NCBI GenBank assembly: GCA_001770015.1
Contig: MEQB01000042.1
Location: forward strand, 1-64,000
Direction of reading: 5' to 3'
Source: Bdellovibrionales bacterium RIFOXYC1_FULL_37_79
GTDB taxonomy: Bacteria > Bdellovibrionota > Bacteriovoracia > Bacteriovoracales > Bacteriovoracaceae
DNA length: 64,000 nucleotides
This document shows positions 55,229 through 63,901 of the stretch, piece by piece (the first letter of the stretch is position 1; each line of letters starts with the position of its first letter). The notes beneath the pieces are model-generated. The model saw nothing but the letters and a program-made list of their open reading frames with translations, had not been told where the DNA came from and did no database searches. The translations under genes were made by a program, and so were the position numbers.

Positions 55229-55951
55229 CTATATCTTGTTCACCGTATTGCCGTGTGGAACTTTGGGTCGATACTTCTTTTGCCACGGAATGCTTAAAAA
55301 GTTTTTCAAATGGTATTTTATTTTTTCGATATTTTGAATTTTTCTCTGGTTATGTTTATAAAACTCTTTGGAGATGGTGCCATTTAGTCCAAACTCTTCA
55401 TTGGTACCATAAAAAGGTTTTTCGCTCGCAAGGTTGATTTTTAGTTGTGTCAAAAATTCTTTGGTGGGCCTAAAAGTCCCCCAGCCAAAAAGTTCAGGAA
55501 AGTGTTTGTATCCTCTATGAAAATCCCATATCTGATTACCTGAATTTTCATAAGTCCATTTCCCGTAGAATGAGTCATCCACATAGAGCATGCCTGGAGG
55601 GCTAGGGATAAAGGTTTCTTCATTTAAACGTTCTTTCCGGTTAAACAGGCTCATTCCTAGATTAAGAATATTATCTTGGTAGTAATTTTTGGAAATTCGC
55701 ATGGTAATCGTTTCTGGTTGAGTAAAACCGTGGACTATTTTATATCGGTGAAAATAGGTTTTGATAATAAAGCCTGCTTTGAAGTAATCAATTAAAATCG
55801 CACTTACCGGGGCGTTTTTAATATACTTTGATAGATCATACTGATTTTTTATATAAGGGGTTATTTTTTCGGCAGGAGCAAAACTTTTCGACATTCCCAA
55901 GTAGACCAGGACCAGTAAGGCATAAATAGAAAATCGATTCATGTTTTTCAT
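55229..55951 (-). CDS. Exported protein of unknown function
   Basis: A 240-residue protein with a signal peptide (about residues 1-24, ending SKSFA). The mature chain is rich in aromatic and basic residues (YFKAGFIIKTYFHRYKIV, YVDDSFYGKWTYENSGNQIWDFHRGYKHFPELFGWGTFRP). There are no cysteines in the mature part. No family was recognised. Operon with the DUF350-like gene suggests a joint envelope role. Confidence 0.6.
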   Translation of the reverse strand: MKNMNRFSIYALLVLVYLGMSKSFAPAEKITPYIKNQYDLSKYIKNAPVSAILIDYFKAGFIIKTYFHRYKIVHGFTQPETITMRISKNYYQDNILNLGMSLFNRKERLNEETFIPSPPGMLYVDDSFYGKWTYENSGNQIWDFHRGYKHFPELFGWGTFRPTKEFLTQLKINLASEKPFYGTNEEFGLNGTISKEFYKHNQRKIQNIEKIKYHLKNFLSIPWQKKYRPKVPHGNTVNKI

Positions 55952-55987
55952 TGATAACAGTGTACCATATTATCAGGGTTGCTGAAG

Positions 55988-57328
55988 TTACTCAATAATG
56001 AGATTCTCCAGTTTGGGTTGGTGGCCGGTATTAATGAGTTCAATAATTTGATTTTTGTGCGACGCTTTCAGGAGGGATATATCCAAATGCAGGCGGTTAA
56101 CAGCGTGTGATTTTTCAAATTTACTGAATAAGTCGGTTGCTTCATTGATGTGGGAGAAACTGCGTTGTTGGGTTTCATGAAGAGTGCGCACCACCTTGAT
56201 TGTATATTTGCTGGGTGCTTCATTCAGGGCAATGTATTTTGAAATTCTTTTGGAAGACGAGCATCTGATATAATCAATATTATTATCATCTAGGTATTTT
56301 TGAATCACTTCTAATTTTAAAAGTTGTTCATCATTGAATGATTCAAAAATTTTGGGAGGAATTTTATTTTTTACTAGATTGTTGGCATATTCTGATTTTG
56401 ATTTTCTCAGAGTCTTCATTAAATAATAATCATCATGCTCAAAATACTCCTCTATATCAGCGGGAAGACGATATTCATCAGGAGAGTTTAAAAAGTATTT
56501 AACCAGCAATTGCTCCAGACAGACAGCTTTGTAGTGAAAGTACACCATTAAAAACATGTGATATCTGCTCAAGAGAAAATCATCAAATGTGACGACTGCT
56601 CTTTCTGATAATCCCAGATAAGCTTCCGTCCCCACCAGACAGATTTCCAAATTATTTATAAGCCAGTCCAGATCAAAATTGCCATAACTTACTCCACAAA
56701 AATAACTATCACGAAGTAGATAATCCATTCGATCACAATCAAGTTCACTGGAAATTAATTGATGTAAAATCGGAAAATAATTGATTCCCTTATAGGTGAA
56801 ATAACTGGGTTCAGCGGTCGTACCGGTAATCAGGTCAACAATAAATTTTCTCTCGATTCCAAATTTCTTTTCAACCAGATAAAAAGCGTCACTAAATGAA
56901 CTGTCGGCGATGGCTTTTATGGTGTAGTCCTCATGCCTTGCCTGACGGTCATGTTTTTGATCATTGGTGGATAGGTATCGGATAGGGATCATTAATTCAC
57001 TTAGAGCAGGCATGACTATCTCAGTGGTATGACTTAAAGGGGCATGACCTATATCGTGTAATAGACATGCCAATCGAAAAGTTTCTTTTAAGGTTTTTAT
57101 TTTTTGTTCTTCCAGTTGACTGTTAAAGACACTATTGAATGCCATGGTTCCTATGTGCATGACTCCGATGGAGTGTGTGAACCTGGTATGGGTTGCTCCA
57201 GGGAAAGGATATTCACAAAATCCTAGTTGTTTGATATTTCTTAGCCGTTGAAAAAGATTGTGTTCAATTATTGGAATTTCTTCATCAAGAATATTGATTG
57301 AACCATGCACTGGATCTCTGATTTCCAT
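55988..57328 (-). CDS. HD-domain phosphohydrolase (SAMHD1/dGTPase-like)
   Basis: A 446-residue protein from ATG 57328, with AGGAG eight bases upstream (a GTG at 57331 is adjacent). IRDPVHGSINILDEEIPIIEHNLFQRLRNIKQLGF, THTRFTHSIGVMHIG, LLHDIGHAPLSHTTE and SSELDCDRMDYLLRDSYFCGV are the conserved metal and nucleotide residues of the HD/dNTPase superfamily (COG1078). It probably hydrolyses a dNTP or related nucleotide in the cytoplasm; substrate not shown by sequence. Confidence 0.85.
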   Translation of the reverse strand: MEIRDPVHGSINILDEEIPIIEHNLFQRLRNIKQLGFCEYPFPGATHTRFTHSIGVMHIGTMAFNSVFNSQLEEQKIKTLKETFRLACLLHDIGHAPLSHTTEIVMPALSELMIPIRYLSTNDQKHDRQARHEDYTIKAIADSSFSDAFYLVEKKFGIERKFIVDLITGTTAEPSYFTYKGINYFPILHQLISSELDCDRMDYLLRDSYFCGVSYGNFDLDWLINNLEICLVGTEAYLGLSERAVVTFDDFLLSRYHMFLMVYFHYKAVCLEQLLVKYFLNSPDEYRLPADIEEYFEHDDYYLMKTLRKSKSEYANNLVKNKIPPKIFESFNDEQLLKLEVIQKYLDDNNIDYIRCSSSKRISKYIALNEAPSKYTIKVVRTLHETQQRSFSHINEATDLFSKFEKSHAVNRLHLDISLLKASHKNQIIELINTGHQPKLENLIIE

Positions 57329-57420
57329 CACACTTCTCCTTGATTAATAAGCATACGGGGCGTTTGGGTGATGTTTAAACGTGTACACTTTTACCTGACA
57401 AATTGGCCAATTTCCAATAA

Positions 57421-57456
57421 AAAAAGGCTCAAAATATCATGAGCCTTTTTATTTTT
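57421..57456 (-). terminator. Terminator between the H1-like gene and the HD-domain gene
   Basis: AAAAAGGCTC pairs with GAGCCTTTTT across a 10-base loop, with T runs on both strands. It lies 22 bases past the histone-like gene's stop on the minus strand and may act in both directions. Confidence 0.8.
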
Positions 57457-57477
57457 TAAAGTAATTTTTTTAGTCGA

Positions 57478-58080
57478 TTAGTTTTCTTCGTCTTCTGAGC
57501 CTTCTGCATAGCGCTCATCTTCGTCTACAAACTCTTCTCGATCTTCGTCATCTTCTCCATCGAAGGCATCGTTGTAACCCCAACCGTAACCGTATTTGCC
57601 TTCCTCTTCTTCTTCCTCATCGTCCGTGCCAGCCGGGTCAGCTGCCACAAAACCCTCCTCACTTTCTTCCAGCTCATCCAAAGGAACTTCTTCGTTGTCG
57701 AGTATATCTGTTTCGCATTCAGAATCATCACAGCAACAGCAACCAGAGGTCTCTGCAGAGATCTTGGTATCTAATTTTTCAACAAAAGGATTCTTTTTTC
57801 CTTTAACTTTCTTGGCAGCTGCTTTCTTGGGTTGCGCTTTAACAGTCTTTTTCTTGGCTTCCACTTTTTTAGTAGCTTTCTTGGCCACTACTTTTTTAGT
57901 GGCTTTCTTGGCCACTACTTTTTTGGTAGCTTTCTTGGCCACTACTTTTTTGGTAGCTTTCTTGGCCACTACTTTTTTGGTAGCTTTCTTGGCCACTACT
58001 TTTTTGGTAGCTTTCTTGGCTACGACTTTTTTCTTAGGTGTGATTTTTTTAGTTGTTTTTTTCTTTGCCACGGGCCCCAT
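57478..58080 (-). CDS. Histone H1-like Lys/Ala repeat protein with a Cys cluster and acidic tail
   Basis: A 200-residue protein of opposite halves. Residues 5-95 are basic, with six perfect copies of VVAKKATKK (19-72) plus a degenerate seventh and KTVKAQPKKAAAKK, as in bacterial H1-like DNA-binding proteins. Residues 100-200 are acidic, starting with SGCCCCDDSECETD and ending in long Asp/Glu runs with a central GYGWGYND. The basic part should bind DNA or RNA; the tail may compete or bind partners, and the four adjacent cysteines could hold metal or a disulfide. Opposite-strand frames over the repeat are artefacts. Confidence 0.8.
   Translation of the reverse strand: MGPVAKKKTTKKITPKKKVVAKKATKKVVAKKATKKVVAKKATKKVVAKKATKKVVAKKATKKVVAKKATKKVEAKKKTVKAQPKKAAAKKVKGKKNPFVEKLDTKISAETSGCCCCDDSECETDILDNEEVPLDELEESEEGFVAADPAGTDDEEEEEEGKYGYGWGYNDAFDGEDDEDREEFVDEDERYAEGSEDEEN
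57865..58026 (-). repeat. Six tandem 27-base repeats in the H1-like gene
   Basis: Units encode VVAKKATKK and are near-identical at the DNA level, differing mainly at third positions. Copy number is likely to vary between strains by slippage. Confidence 0.9.
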
Positions 58081-58204
58081 CCTTTTTTAAAAATTTGATT
58101 TAAAATTTATACTAAAAAATTATATCTGTACTTTTATAAAGATTTCAATCACTTTTTGTCGGTAATTATAAGATAAACTTTATGCCTTATGAACAAAAAC
58201 TTTT

Positions 58205-60889
58205 TTAGTGTGTAAGTTCTCCAAATTCAGACAAATCGTCAAGCATGATGGGATTTTTAAAATCGGGTGTGTTTTGGGGATATACATCCGGGATTACGTT
58301 ACCAATATCGGAATGTTCCTGGTAAAAACCCAAACCTGAATAACTCGGTATGTTTCCTGATCCATTTTTAGTCAAAGCTGCCATGGCGATAAATTTAACG
58401 GAATAAAAATTCCTTCTGGAAAATACATTTTCGCTCCTGCCTCTGAGTTTGTTGGCGCTGGACACTTCACCATCGGGAGTAGCCCCTTGCCTAGATCCGG
58501 GCAAATAAGCGGTGTGAAAGGTGGTAGATTTAAGCCCTGAAGGTGGGACCACCGCATCACTAGGTCCCCTGTAATGATCTAGAAAATAATTGGAAAAGTT
58601 GGGATTATTATTGGCCATTTCACTCCAGTACCTCTCCAAAGAAAGGGCCAAAGGAACGATACCGCAAGTGGTACTGTTATTGGAGTTAAAAAATATTCTG
58701 AATTTACCGGCAATGGAGAGGGTTTGGCAGTCGGTGTCGGTAGCTGCATCCTTGTAAATGATATCTGCGGCAGGGGCCATGGAATCGTTTTTGGTGACCG
58801 ATGAACGGATGTCATGGGATAGTTTTTGAAGTCCTGATATAAAAGTATTAATGGCATCGTGATTTTGATTTATGTATTCATTAAGAGACCCCAATAAATC
58901 ATTAGCGTTTTGATGCAGCGCTTCTGGACCAAAAAAAGGTGCCAATAATGAGTGCTGATCGCATGGGGAAGCTATGGCAGGAACGGCATCCGCTTGGTCG
59001 CCATCGGTAGCACAGGTGGGAACCAGGTAATTAAGGGTTTCATATTTGGTCGGTCGTCTTACGTTGTAAATAGCCTCATTGACGGATTCAGCGGAGATAA
59101 CAGTTTCTTGTCCCAGAGGAGGGATGTTAGCTGCAAACATTTTAAATTGGGATTTGTCATAGAGTCCTGCAAATTCGTTGATATTTTTTGCGTTCTCAAT
59201 GCTGGTTGCGGGAGTAACTATTTGAATTGTATCAACTTTTGAACTCCCAGCGCTTGAATATTTGGTTTGGTTTAGGCCTATCTCAAGGTGGGAATCCAAG
59301 TATTCATACAAGAGGTTAGGGATGGCAAATGTAAGATTGTCTCCCGTATCAGGTATGCCCCCAATGACATCGTTATCACTGGCAACAAAAAACCTGCCTC
59401 CTCCGGGTTTGGTCAGAGGTATAATCGGGTCAGGCATGTTTCCTTGAGGTAAGCCCCCGGGCTGGACACCTGATATATATGGTAAGGATCGATACTGCCT
59501 AGAGCTTATCCTGGGTTTAACTTGGGTATTGGAATCAATGTGAAATAGCCGAGGGCCAATTTTTCCACCAAATGGTTTAGCCGCAGCATAGGCTGAAATC
59601 TCAATGCCGTTGTCATCTTGAAACGGATAAAAGAGCCCAATAAATTGGGTTTTTCCTTTAACAGCGTAGTAGGTGAGAACATCCGGGTTTTTAATAAAGC
59701 CAAATAGGTATCCGGGAACGGGGATGGCGGTATTTGCCCGGTCACAAGAGGCCTCAGCTTTAATATTTCCATGGTCCATCTCTGCTGTCCGGCTCGAGAA
59801 AGTACTAAAGTAAGTGACCAGATTGAGAGGGTAGGCTTGTAAATCAAGATATTGTTTAATGCGAGGACTAACTCCTGCAATACTTCCTGAAGCGGGTATT
59901 AGAAATGTTGATAGGGTATTATGATTGGGAGCAAAGGCATTGGGTGCAATTTCGTAGAGAGTAAATCTTTCTTGCATGTGGGGATTTAGGTTGCGATAGG
60001 CTGACCAATAGGCCTTGATGGGCCTTTCATTGATCGGGATGGTGGTGTATTGATCGTCCAAACTTCGCACATCCATACCACAATCGCCGCTGGTGCACAT
60101 ACCATCTGTAATAGCTGGCCGGTTTACAAACGTTTCCAGATTTCTCATACGTACGGCCAGCTCAAAAGCCTTTGGCCAGGCCCCTGGTCGATTGGAAGCA
60201 ATGCCAGGTGCCCCTGGCACAATGACTCCTCCGACTCCGTAGGCCCACATGAGTGCAACCCCAAAATTTATCTGGGTCCGCTCTGAACAGTTTTTTGCCT
60301 TGGTTTTAACAATGCTGTTTAAAAAAACCTCTTGGTGTTCGCTGATGCCAGGGATGCTTATGGGTTTAAATCTAGGCAGACCGGGAACGAGGGCAGCTTC
60401 GCAAATGTTAAATTCAGATCCGGTTTTTCCAAAGTGAAAGCAAATGGAGGGAAGATTGTATTTGGAATATGCATTGGGGTCATAGGCAAATTGTTCGCTG
60501 TCTTTAAATATGGTGTCTGCTCGAAAACTCATCTTGTCACCAAGTGGTTGAAGTCCACTGATTCCATAAGCCCCAGTGAGTCTTGTTTTGGTCAGTGAGG
60601 CCTGTCCTAAAACGTAATACTTGAACATCCACTCCTTATAGACATTTCTCATTTCCCAATTAAGATAAGCGATGTTGGTTAATTGTTTTGCCTGAACGGA
60701 TGCTCCGGCCCAGGCTGCTGCATCAACTGCGTTTTGCAGATTAATTTTTGCCTTCACAAACAGTCCTACATTGATAATAAAAGCGAGCAGAGTCATGAGA
60801 ATAATGAGTGACATTCCCAGAAAAATAGATAGCTGCCCTTTGGAATGATTTATAAGGGCGTTTAATTTGGATAGCGTTTTTTTAAACAT
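58205..60889 (-). CDS. TadE/TadG-like (Flp pilus-assembly) secreted protein
   Basis: An 894-residue protein. GQLSIFLGMSLIILMTLLAFIINVGLFVKAKINLQNAVDAAAWAGASVQA at residues 19-68 is the N-terminal TadE/TadG-like domain (a class III signal and membrane helix followed by the conserved D/A segment). The long C-terminal part has scattered cysteines and no domain I recognise. Such large TadG-type proteins are exposed on the periplasmic side and may be pilus-associated. No other tad gene lies in the window; ATG is at the start of a stretch with GTTTTTTT only weakly SD-like upstream. Confidence 0.7.
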   Translation of the reverse strand: MFKKTLSKLNALINHSKGQLSIFLGMSLIILMTLLAFIINVGLFVKAKINLQNAVDAAAWAGASVQAKQLTNIAYLNWEMRNVYKEWMFKYYVLGQASLTKTRLTGAYGISGLQPLGDKMSFRADTIFKDSEQFAYDPNAYSKYNLPSICFHFGKTGSEFNICEAALVPGLPRFKPISIPGISEHQEVFLNSIVKTKAKNCSERTQINFGVALMWAYGVGGVIVPGAPGIASNRPGAWPKAFELAVRMRNLETFVNRPAITDGMCTSGDCGMDVRSLDDQYTTIPINERPIKAYWSAYRNLNPHMQERFTLYEIAPNAFAPNHNTLSTFLIPASGSIAGVSPRIKQYLDLQAYPLNLVTYFSTFSSRTAEMDHGNIKAEASCDRANTAIPVPGYLFGFIKNPDVLTYYAVKGKTQFIGLFYPFQDDNGIEISAYAAAKPFGGKIGPRLFHIDSNTQVKPRISSRQYRSLPYISGVQPGGLPQGNMPDPIIPLTKPGGGRFFVASDNDVIGGIPDTGDNLTFAIPNLLYEYLDSHLEIGLNQTKYSSAGSSKVDTIQIVTPATSIENAKNINEFAGLYDKSQFKMFAANIPPLGQETVISAESVNEAIYNVRRPTKYETLNYLVPTCATDGDQADAVPAIASPCDQHSLLAPFFGPEALHQNANDLLGSLNEYINQNHDAINTFISGLQKLSHDIRSSVTKNDSMAPAADIIYKDAATDTDCQTLSIAGKFRIFFNSNNSTTCGIVPLALSLERYWSEMANNNPNFSNYFLDHYRGPSDAVVPPSGLKSTTFHTAYLPGSRQGATPDGEVSSANKLRGRSENVFSRRNFYSVKFIAMAALTKNGSGNIPSYSGLGFYQEHSDIGNVIPDVYPQNTPDFKNPIMLDDLSEFGELTH

Positions 60890-61021
60890 TTAATTAAATA
60901 ACCGAGTGAATAAGTGTCTCAATGATACTGGAGTCAATTTGTTGCGTCAATTAATCGCCTGGATTTGATGTAATGCGCTAAAATTACTTTAAAAGTGTAG
61001 TCTATCCCAGAGTATATAACA
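60890..61021. other. Intergenic region before the candidate small RNA
   Basis: No gene is visible. It carries the promoter region of the TadE/G-like gene (minus strand) and lies upstream of the sigma-54-like element. Confidence 0.3.
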
Positions 61022-61037
61022 TGGCACTTATCTTGAA
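61022..61037 (+). promoter_or_regulatory. Sigma-54-like promoter
   Basis: TGGCACTTATCTTGAA matches the sigma-54 consensus TGGCAC-N5-TTGC with correct -24/-12 spacing, except that the -12 GC reads GA. It points at the orphan terminator 125 bases downstream. Confidence 0.35.
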
Positions 61038-61047
61038 ACTATAATTA

Positions 61048-61200
61048 ATATCCATCGAAACCGAGCGATGGTAGCTGAACGTTTAAATGCATTCGGTACA
61101 CCCTTCACAAAAAATCTTCATTAAGCTGGTTTAAAAAGCCACAATCTAGTTGCATGTCTAACCTCCGAGGTTTCTTATGAAACCTTGGAGGCGCTTTTTT
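61048..61200 (+). ncRNA. Candidate small RNA of about 150 nt
   Basis: No coding frame lies between the minus-strand TadE/G gene start and 61200, yet a strong plus-strand terminator closes the segment. Two further hairpins fit a structured transcript: CCATCG/CGATGG (61052-61057/61066-61071) and TGGTTT/AAGCCA near 61124-61138. The 5' end is placed from the sigma-54-like element. It could instead be a leader/attenuator for the zinc-ribbon gene at 61269. It does not resemble 6S, 4.5S or tmRNA. Confidence 0.4.
61162..61200 (+). terminator. Orphan Rho-independent terminator
   Basis: CCTCCGAGGTTTC pairs with GAAACCTTGGAGG (one mismatch) around a 4-base TTAT loop, followed by CGCTTTTTT. No plus-strand gene lies upstream of it. 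Confidence 0.85.
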
Positions 61201-61268
61201 ATTGAGGAAAAACTTGTCCGATAGATTTTCATCTCATCGTGTGGGTATAATTAGTTTGTGGAGGGCAT

Positions 61269-61682
61269 TTGAATCCGAAGGCATTGGTTAAAAGAACATT
61301 CAAGTATAAAAAAGCAGCGATGGAATTTATTTGTCCTCTTTGTGGAACTTACCGTGCTTTTACGTTGAGACCTCAAATAGCCATCAGGAATTATTTGCAC
61401 ATCTTTATGATTACAGTCATTTTGGTAATGTGCTTATATCCAGTGATGAAATTAAATGCAGTATGGCTGTTTTTTGTGGTTTGGGGGGTCTATGAATGCA
61501 TTTTAAGAATGCTATTTAGAAAGCAAGTGGCCTGTCCTCACTGTGGTTTTGATGTTTCTTGGTACCGCAAAGATGTGAAGGTGGCCCGTAAGCAAGTGGA
61601 GGAATTTTGGAAAAATAAGACTCCAGCGGTTAAGCCCAAAATAGTGGAAGAGGTAAAGTCAGCAGAAATTTCAACTTTGTAA
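61269..61682 (+). CDS. Membrane protein with two zinc-ribbon motifs
   Basis: A 137-residue protein from TTG with GGAGGG upstream. A CPLC pair (residues about 22-25) precedes two membrane helices (about 43-62 and 66-84), and a CPHC pair (about 92-95) follows, so the four cysteines face the same side and may form one zinc site. A basic/charged tail completes it. No family name is certain. It may be under control of the upstream terminator segment. Confidence 0.6.
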   Translation: MNPKALVKRTFKYKKAAMEFICPLCGTYRAFTLRPQIAIRNYLHIFMITVILVMCLYPVMKLNAVWLFFVVWGVYECILRMLFRKQVACPHCGFDVSWYRKDVKVARKQVEEFWKNKTPAVKPKIVEEVKSAEISTL

Positions 61683-61858
61683 ATAAATATCGTCTATAAA
61701 ATATTTATTTTAAATGCCAAACGGGCAAATATTTTCAATTAATTATAAATATTAAATCTAAATTTCAAATGCAACTGCGATTTGGCATCAAGGTTTTAAT
61801 AAAACACTTTAAAAACAGTATTAATCGTACTATTGTTCGATTAGAAAAGGAGAAATTT

Positions 61859-62314
61859 ATGAGTATTAATAAAGTGATTATCTTAGGAAGATTAGGTAAA
61901 GACCCTGAACTTAAGTACACTCCTTCTGGTGCAGCTGTGTGTAATTTTTCAGTTGCTACTTCCGAAGTTTGGACAGATAAAGCTGGCCAAAAACAGGAAA
62001 AGACCGAATGGCATCGCATTGTGGTTTGGGGGAAATTGGGAGAGCTTTGTAATCAGTATTTAGCTAAAGGACGCCAGGTATTTGTGGAAGGTAAAATTCA
62101 AACCAGATCGTGGGACGATCAAAGCGGTCAGAAAAAGTATGTAACCGAAGTAAGTGCCACCAATGTGCAATTTTTGGGAGATGCTAAAATGGGAGCGGGC
62201 AAGACCACTACCACCGAAAAAACGGTTGATAATAATGAAGCAAGTAATGTATTTGAGCAGGATTTCAGTGTCTCCACAGATGCCAACTATACACATGATG
62301 ATATTCCTTTTTAG
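61859..62314 (+). CDS. ssb: Single-stranded DNA-binding protein
   Basis: A 151-residue protein from ATG 61859 with AAGGAG upstream; the 30 residues of open frame before it are not SSB-like. The OB fold spans residues 1-110 ([72 protein letters not shown]), followed by a flexible linker and the acidic tip DDIPF that recruits repair and replication proteins. Tetrameric, coats ssDNA during replication, repair and recombination. Confidence 0.95.
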   Translation: MSINKVIILGRLGKDPELKYTPSGAAVCNFSVATSEVWTDKAGQKQEKTEWHRIVVWGKLGELCNQYLAKGRQVFVEGKIQTRSWDDQSGQKKYVTEVSATNVQFLGDAKMGAGKTTTTEKTVDNNEASNVFEQDFSVSTDANYTHDDIPF

Positions 62315-62344
62315 AAAAGAATATCTGACTGAAAAGATCAGTAC

Positions 62345-62374
62345 AAAGCATGAGTTCATCTCATGCTTTTTTTT
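62345..62374 (+). terminator. Rho-independent terminator after ssb
   Basis: GCATGAG/CTCATGC stem with a 5-base TTCAT loop and A/T flanks ending in TTTTTTTT. Confidence 0.9.
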
Positions 62375-62450
62375 ATCCAATTTTTTAAGTTTTTGTCTAA
62401 ATTAAAACCAAACCTACCGACAAGATAGACGAGGATTTATATGGTGTTAA

Positions 62451-63743
62451 ATGTCGATTATAGATAAGCATTACTTTTTTTCAATCTCTTTTGAGTTTGT
62501 CACAGTTGGGGAACCAATACTCTATGATTTATACATCAATTCATCAGGGTTGGAAGGCAAGGAAAGGTTTGTACGAATTTTTCCGATGGGAGGGGCCCTT
62601 GAGAGGGACGATGTTCTGCGTTTTAGGAATAAATATCATCAGCTTTATGTGTTGGAAGAGCAGCGGGATTTGTATCTCAGAAGTCTTATTAAAAATAAAA
62701 ATGTTCCCAATATAAAAAAAGCAGAGGTGATAAAGGACACGGCTATTCAATATTTGGACACTATTTTTTCTGATGATAGAATTTTAGATAATGAAATGCT
62801 CGAAGATGTCATTCATGGTTGTCGAGATTCAGTGGAAGTGATGGTAGAGGTGGTCCAGGATTATTCAATTAATGATATTCAGGAATTGATTGGTAATTTA
62901 AGTTTTCATGACTTTTATACATATGATCATTCCATTAATGTTTCAATGTATAACATATCCATTTTCAAAACTATGAAACCAAATGCTAAAAAGGAAGAGC
63001 TCGTTTTGGCAGGGATGAGTGGGCTTTTGCATGATCTGGGTAAAATGAGTATACCTACTCATATTATTAATAATCCGGGTAAGCTGACAGATGAGGAATT
63101 TGAGATTATCAAAAGTCATCCACAGGCCGGAAGGGATTTAGTTGAAAAACAGGTGAAAAATATTGTGGGTCTTGATTTGGAAGTAATCAAGCGAGTTATT
63201 TTTGAACATCATGAAAATTTTAATGGTTCAGGATATCCGGGAAATAAAAGCGGCAAGGACATCCATATTTTTGCCCGGATTACTGCGATTGCTGATTTCT
63301 ACGATGCTATTACCACCAAACGCTCTTATCATAAAATCTTGTCAACTGATGAGGCCATATCGGTTATGTCCAAGTCAGTAGGTAAAAAAATTGATCCGGA
63401 TATTTTTGATGTTCTGGCCAAAAACGCTAAAAAACTGGTTACCACTGGTGATCCTAAAATGGTTTTGCCGGACGATTTCGATCCATGCCAGCCTCATCGT
63501 GAGTTACCTTTTGAGGAATTTAAACCACATAAACAGGATCATGATCTGTTTGGTAAAAATGATGAGAAAACCTTCGGAAGCGTTAAAGTCAATTTAATAG
63601 GTCAAGGTTGTGATCATCATAAAAATGAAAATATTGATTATGAATCATCTTCAGATGATACCGTAACGGTAAACCCCGAAGAGTTAGCCGAAGAAGAAGA
63701 TGATGATAGTGTTAAAAATAATCCGCTAAAGAAAGTTTCTTAA
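62451..63743 (+). CDS. HD-GYP domain protein (probable c-di-GMP phosphodiesterase)
   Basis: A 430-residue protein. An N-terminal domain of about 120 residues (FEFVTVGEPILYDLYINSSG, KERFVRIFPMGG, FRNKYHQLYVLEEQRDLYL) precedes the HD-GYP domain: His160 in YTYDHSINVS, HD at 194-195 (LLHDLGK), HPQAG and HENFNGSGYPG (GYP 261-263), all intact. It should degrade cyclic di-GMP and thus affect motility or attachment. The tail is charged and low complexity. Translation: the good GAGG site (62431-62434) serves an eight-codon ORF at 62441 that spans this start. Confidence 0.9.
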   Translation: MSIIDKHYFFSISFEFVTVGEPILYDLYINSSGLEGKERFVRIFPMGGALERDDVLRFRNKYHQLYVLEEQRDLYLRSLIKNKNVPNIKKAEVIKDTAIQYLDTIFSDDRILDNEMLEDVIHGCRDSVEVMVEVVQDYSINDIQELIGNLSFHDFYTYDHSINVSMYNISIFKTMKPNAKKEELVLAGMSGLLHDLGKMSIPTHIINNPGKLTDEEFEIIKSHPQAGRDLVEKQVKNIVGLDLEVIKRVIFEHHENFNGSGYPGNKSGKDIHIFARITAIADFYDAITTKRSYHKILSTDEAISVMSKSVGKKIDPDIFDVLAKNAKKLVTTGDPKMVLPDDFDPCQPHRELPFEEFKPHKQDHDLFGKNDEKTFGSVKVNLIGQGCDHHKNENIDYESSSDDTVTVNPEELAEEEDDDSVKNNPLKKVS

Positions 63744-63901
63744 AATTGATCAAGGATTTGGCTTCCAACTGCTTTCCTTTAAATTCGACATTCAAATATA
63801 ATTTTTTTATTGAAAATGAAATGGGCTATGGCTATGCTACCTCCAGGGATCAGAAAATATGAATGATTTTCTTTTCGAAAAATTCCAGATTAAGGTGGGA
63901 T
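63744..63901 (+). other. Short gap between HD-GYP and the right-edge lipoprotein
   Basis: A TTG-initiated frame (63746-63862, 38 codons) exists without a ribosome-binding site and is judged unlikely to be a gene. AAGGTGGG before 63902 is the ribosome-binding site of the lipoprotein. Confidence 0.3.

Noticed and set aside
57596-58098. Long plus-strand frames rich in Phe/Leu/Ala opposite the H1-like gene
   Set aside because: They are complements of the Lys/Ala repeats; the minus-strand product has a known protein type and a consistent start, and repeats keep all frames open.
63746-63862. 38-codon TTG ORF after HD-GYP
   Set aside because: No ribosome-binding site and no recognisable features.
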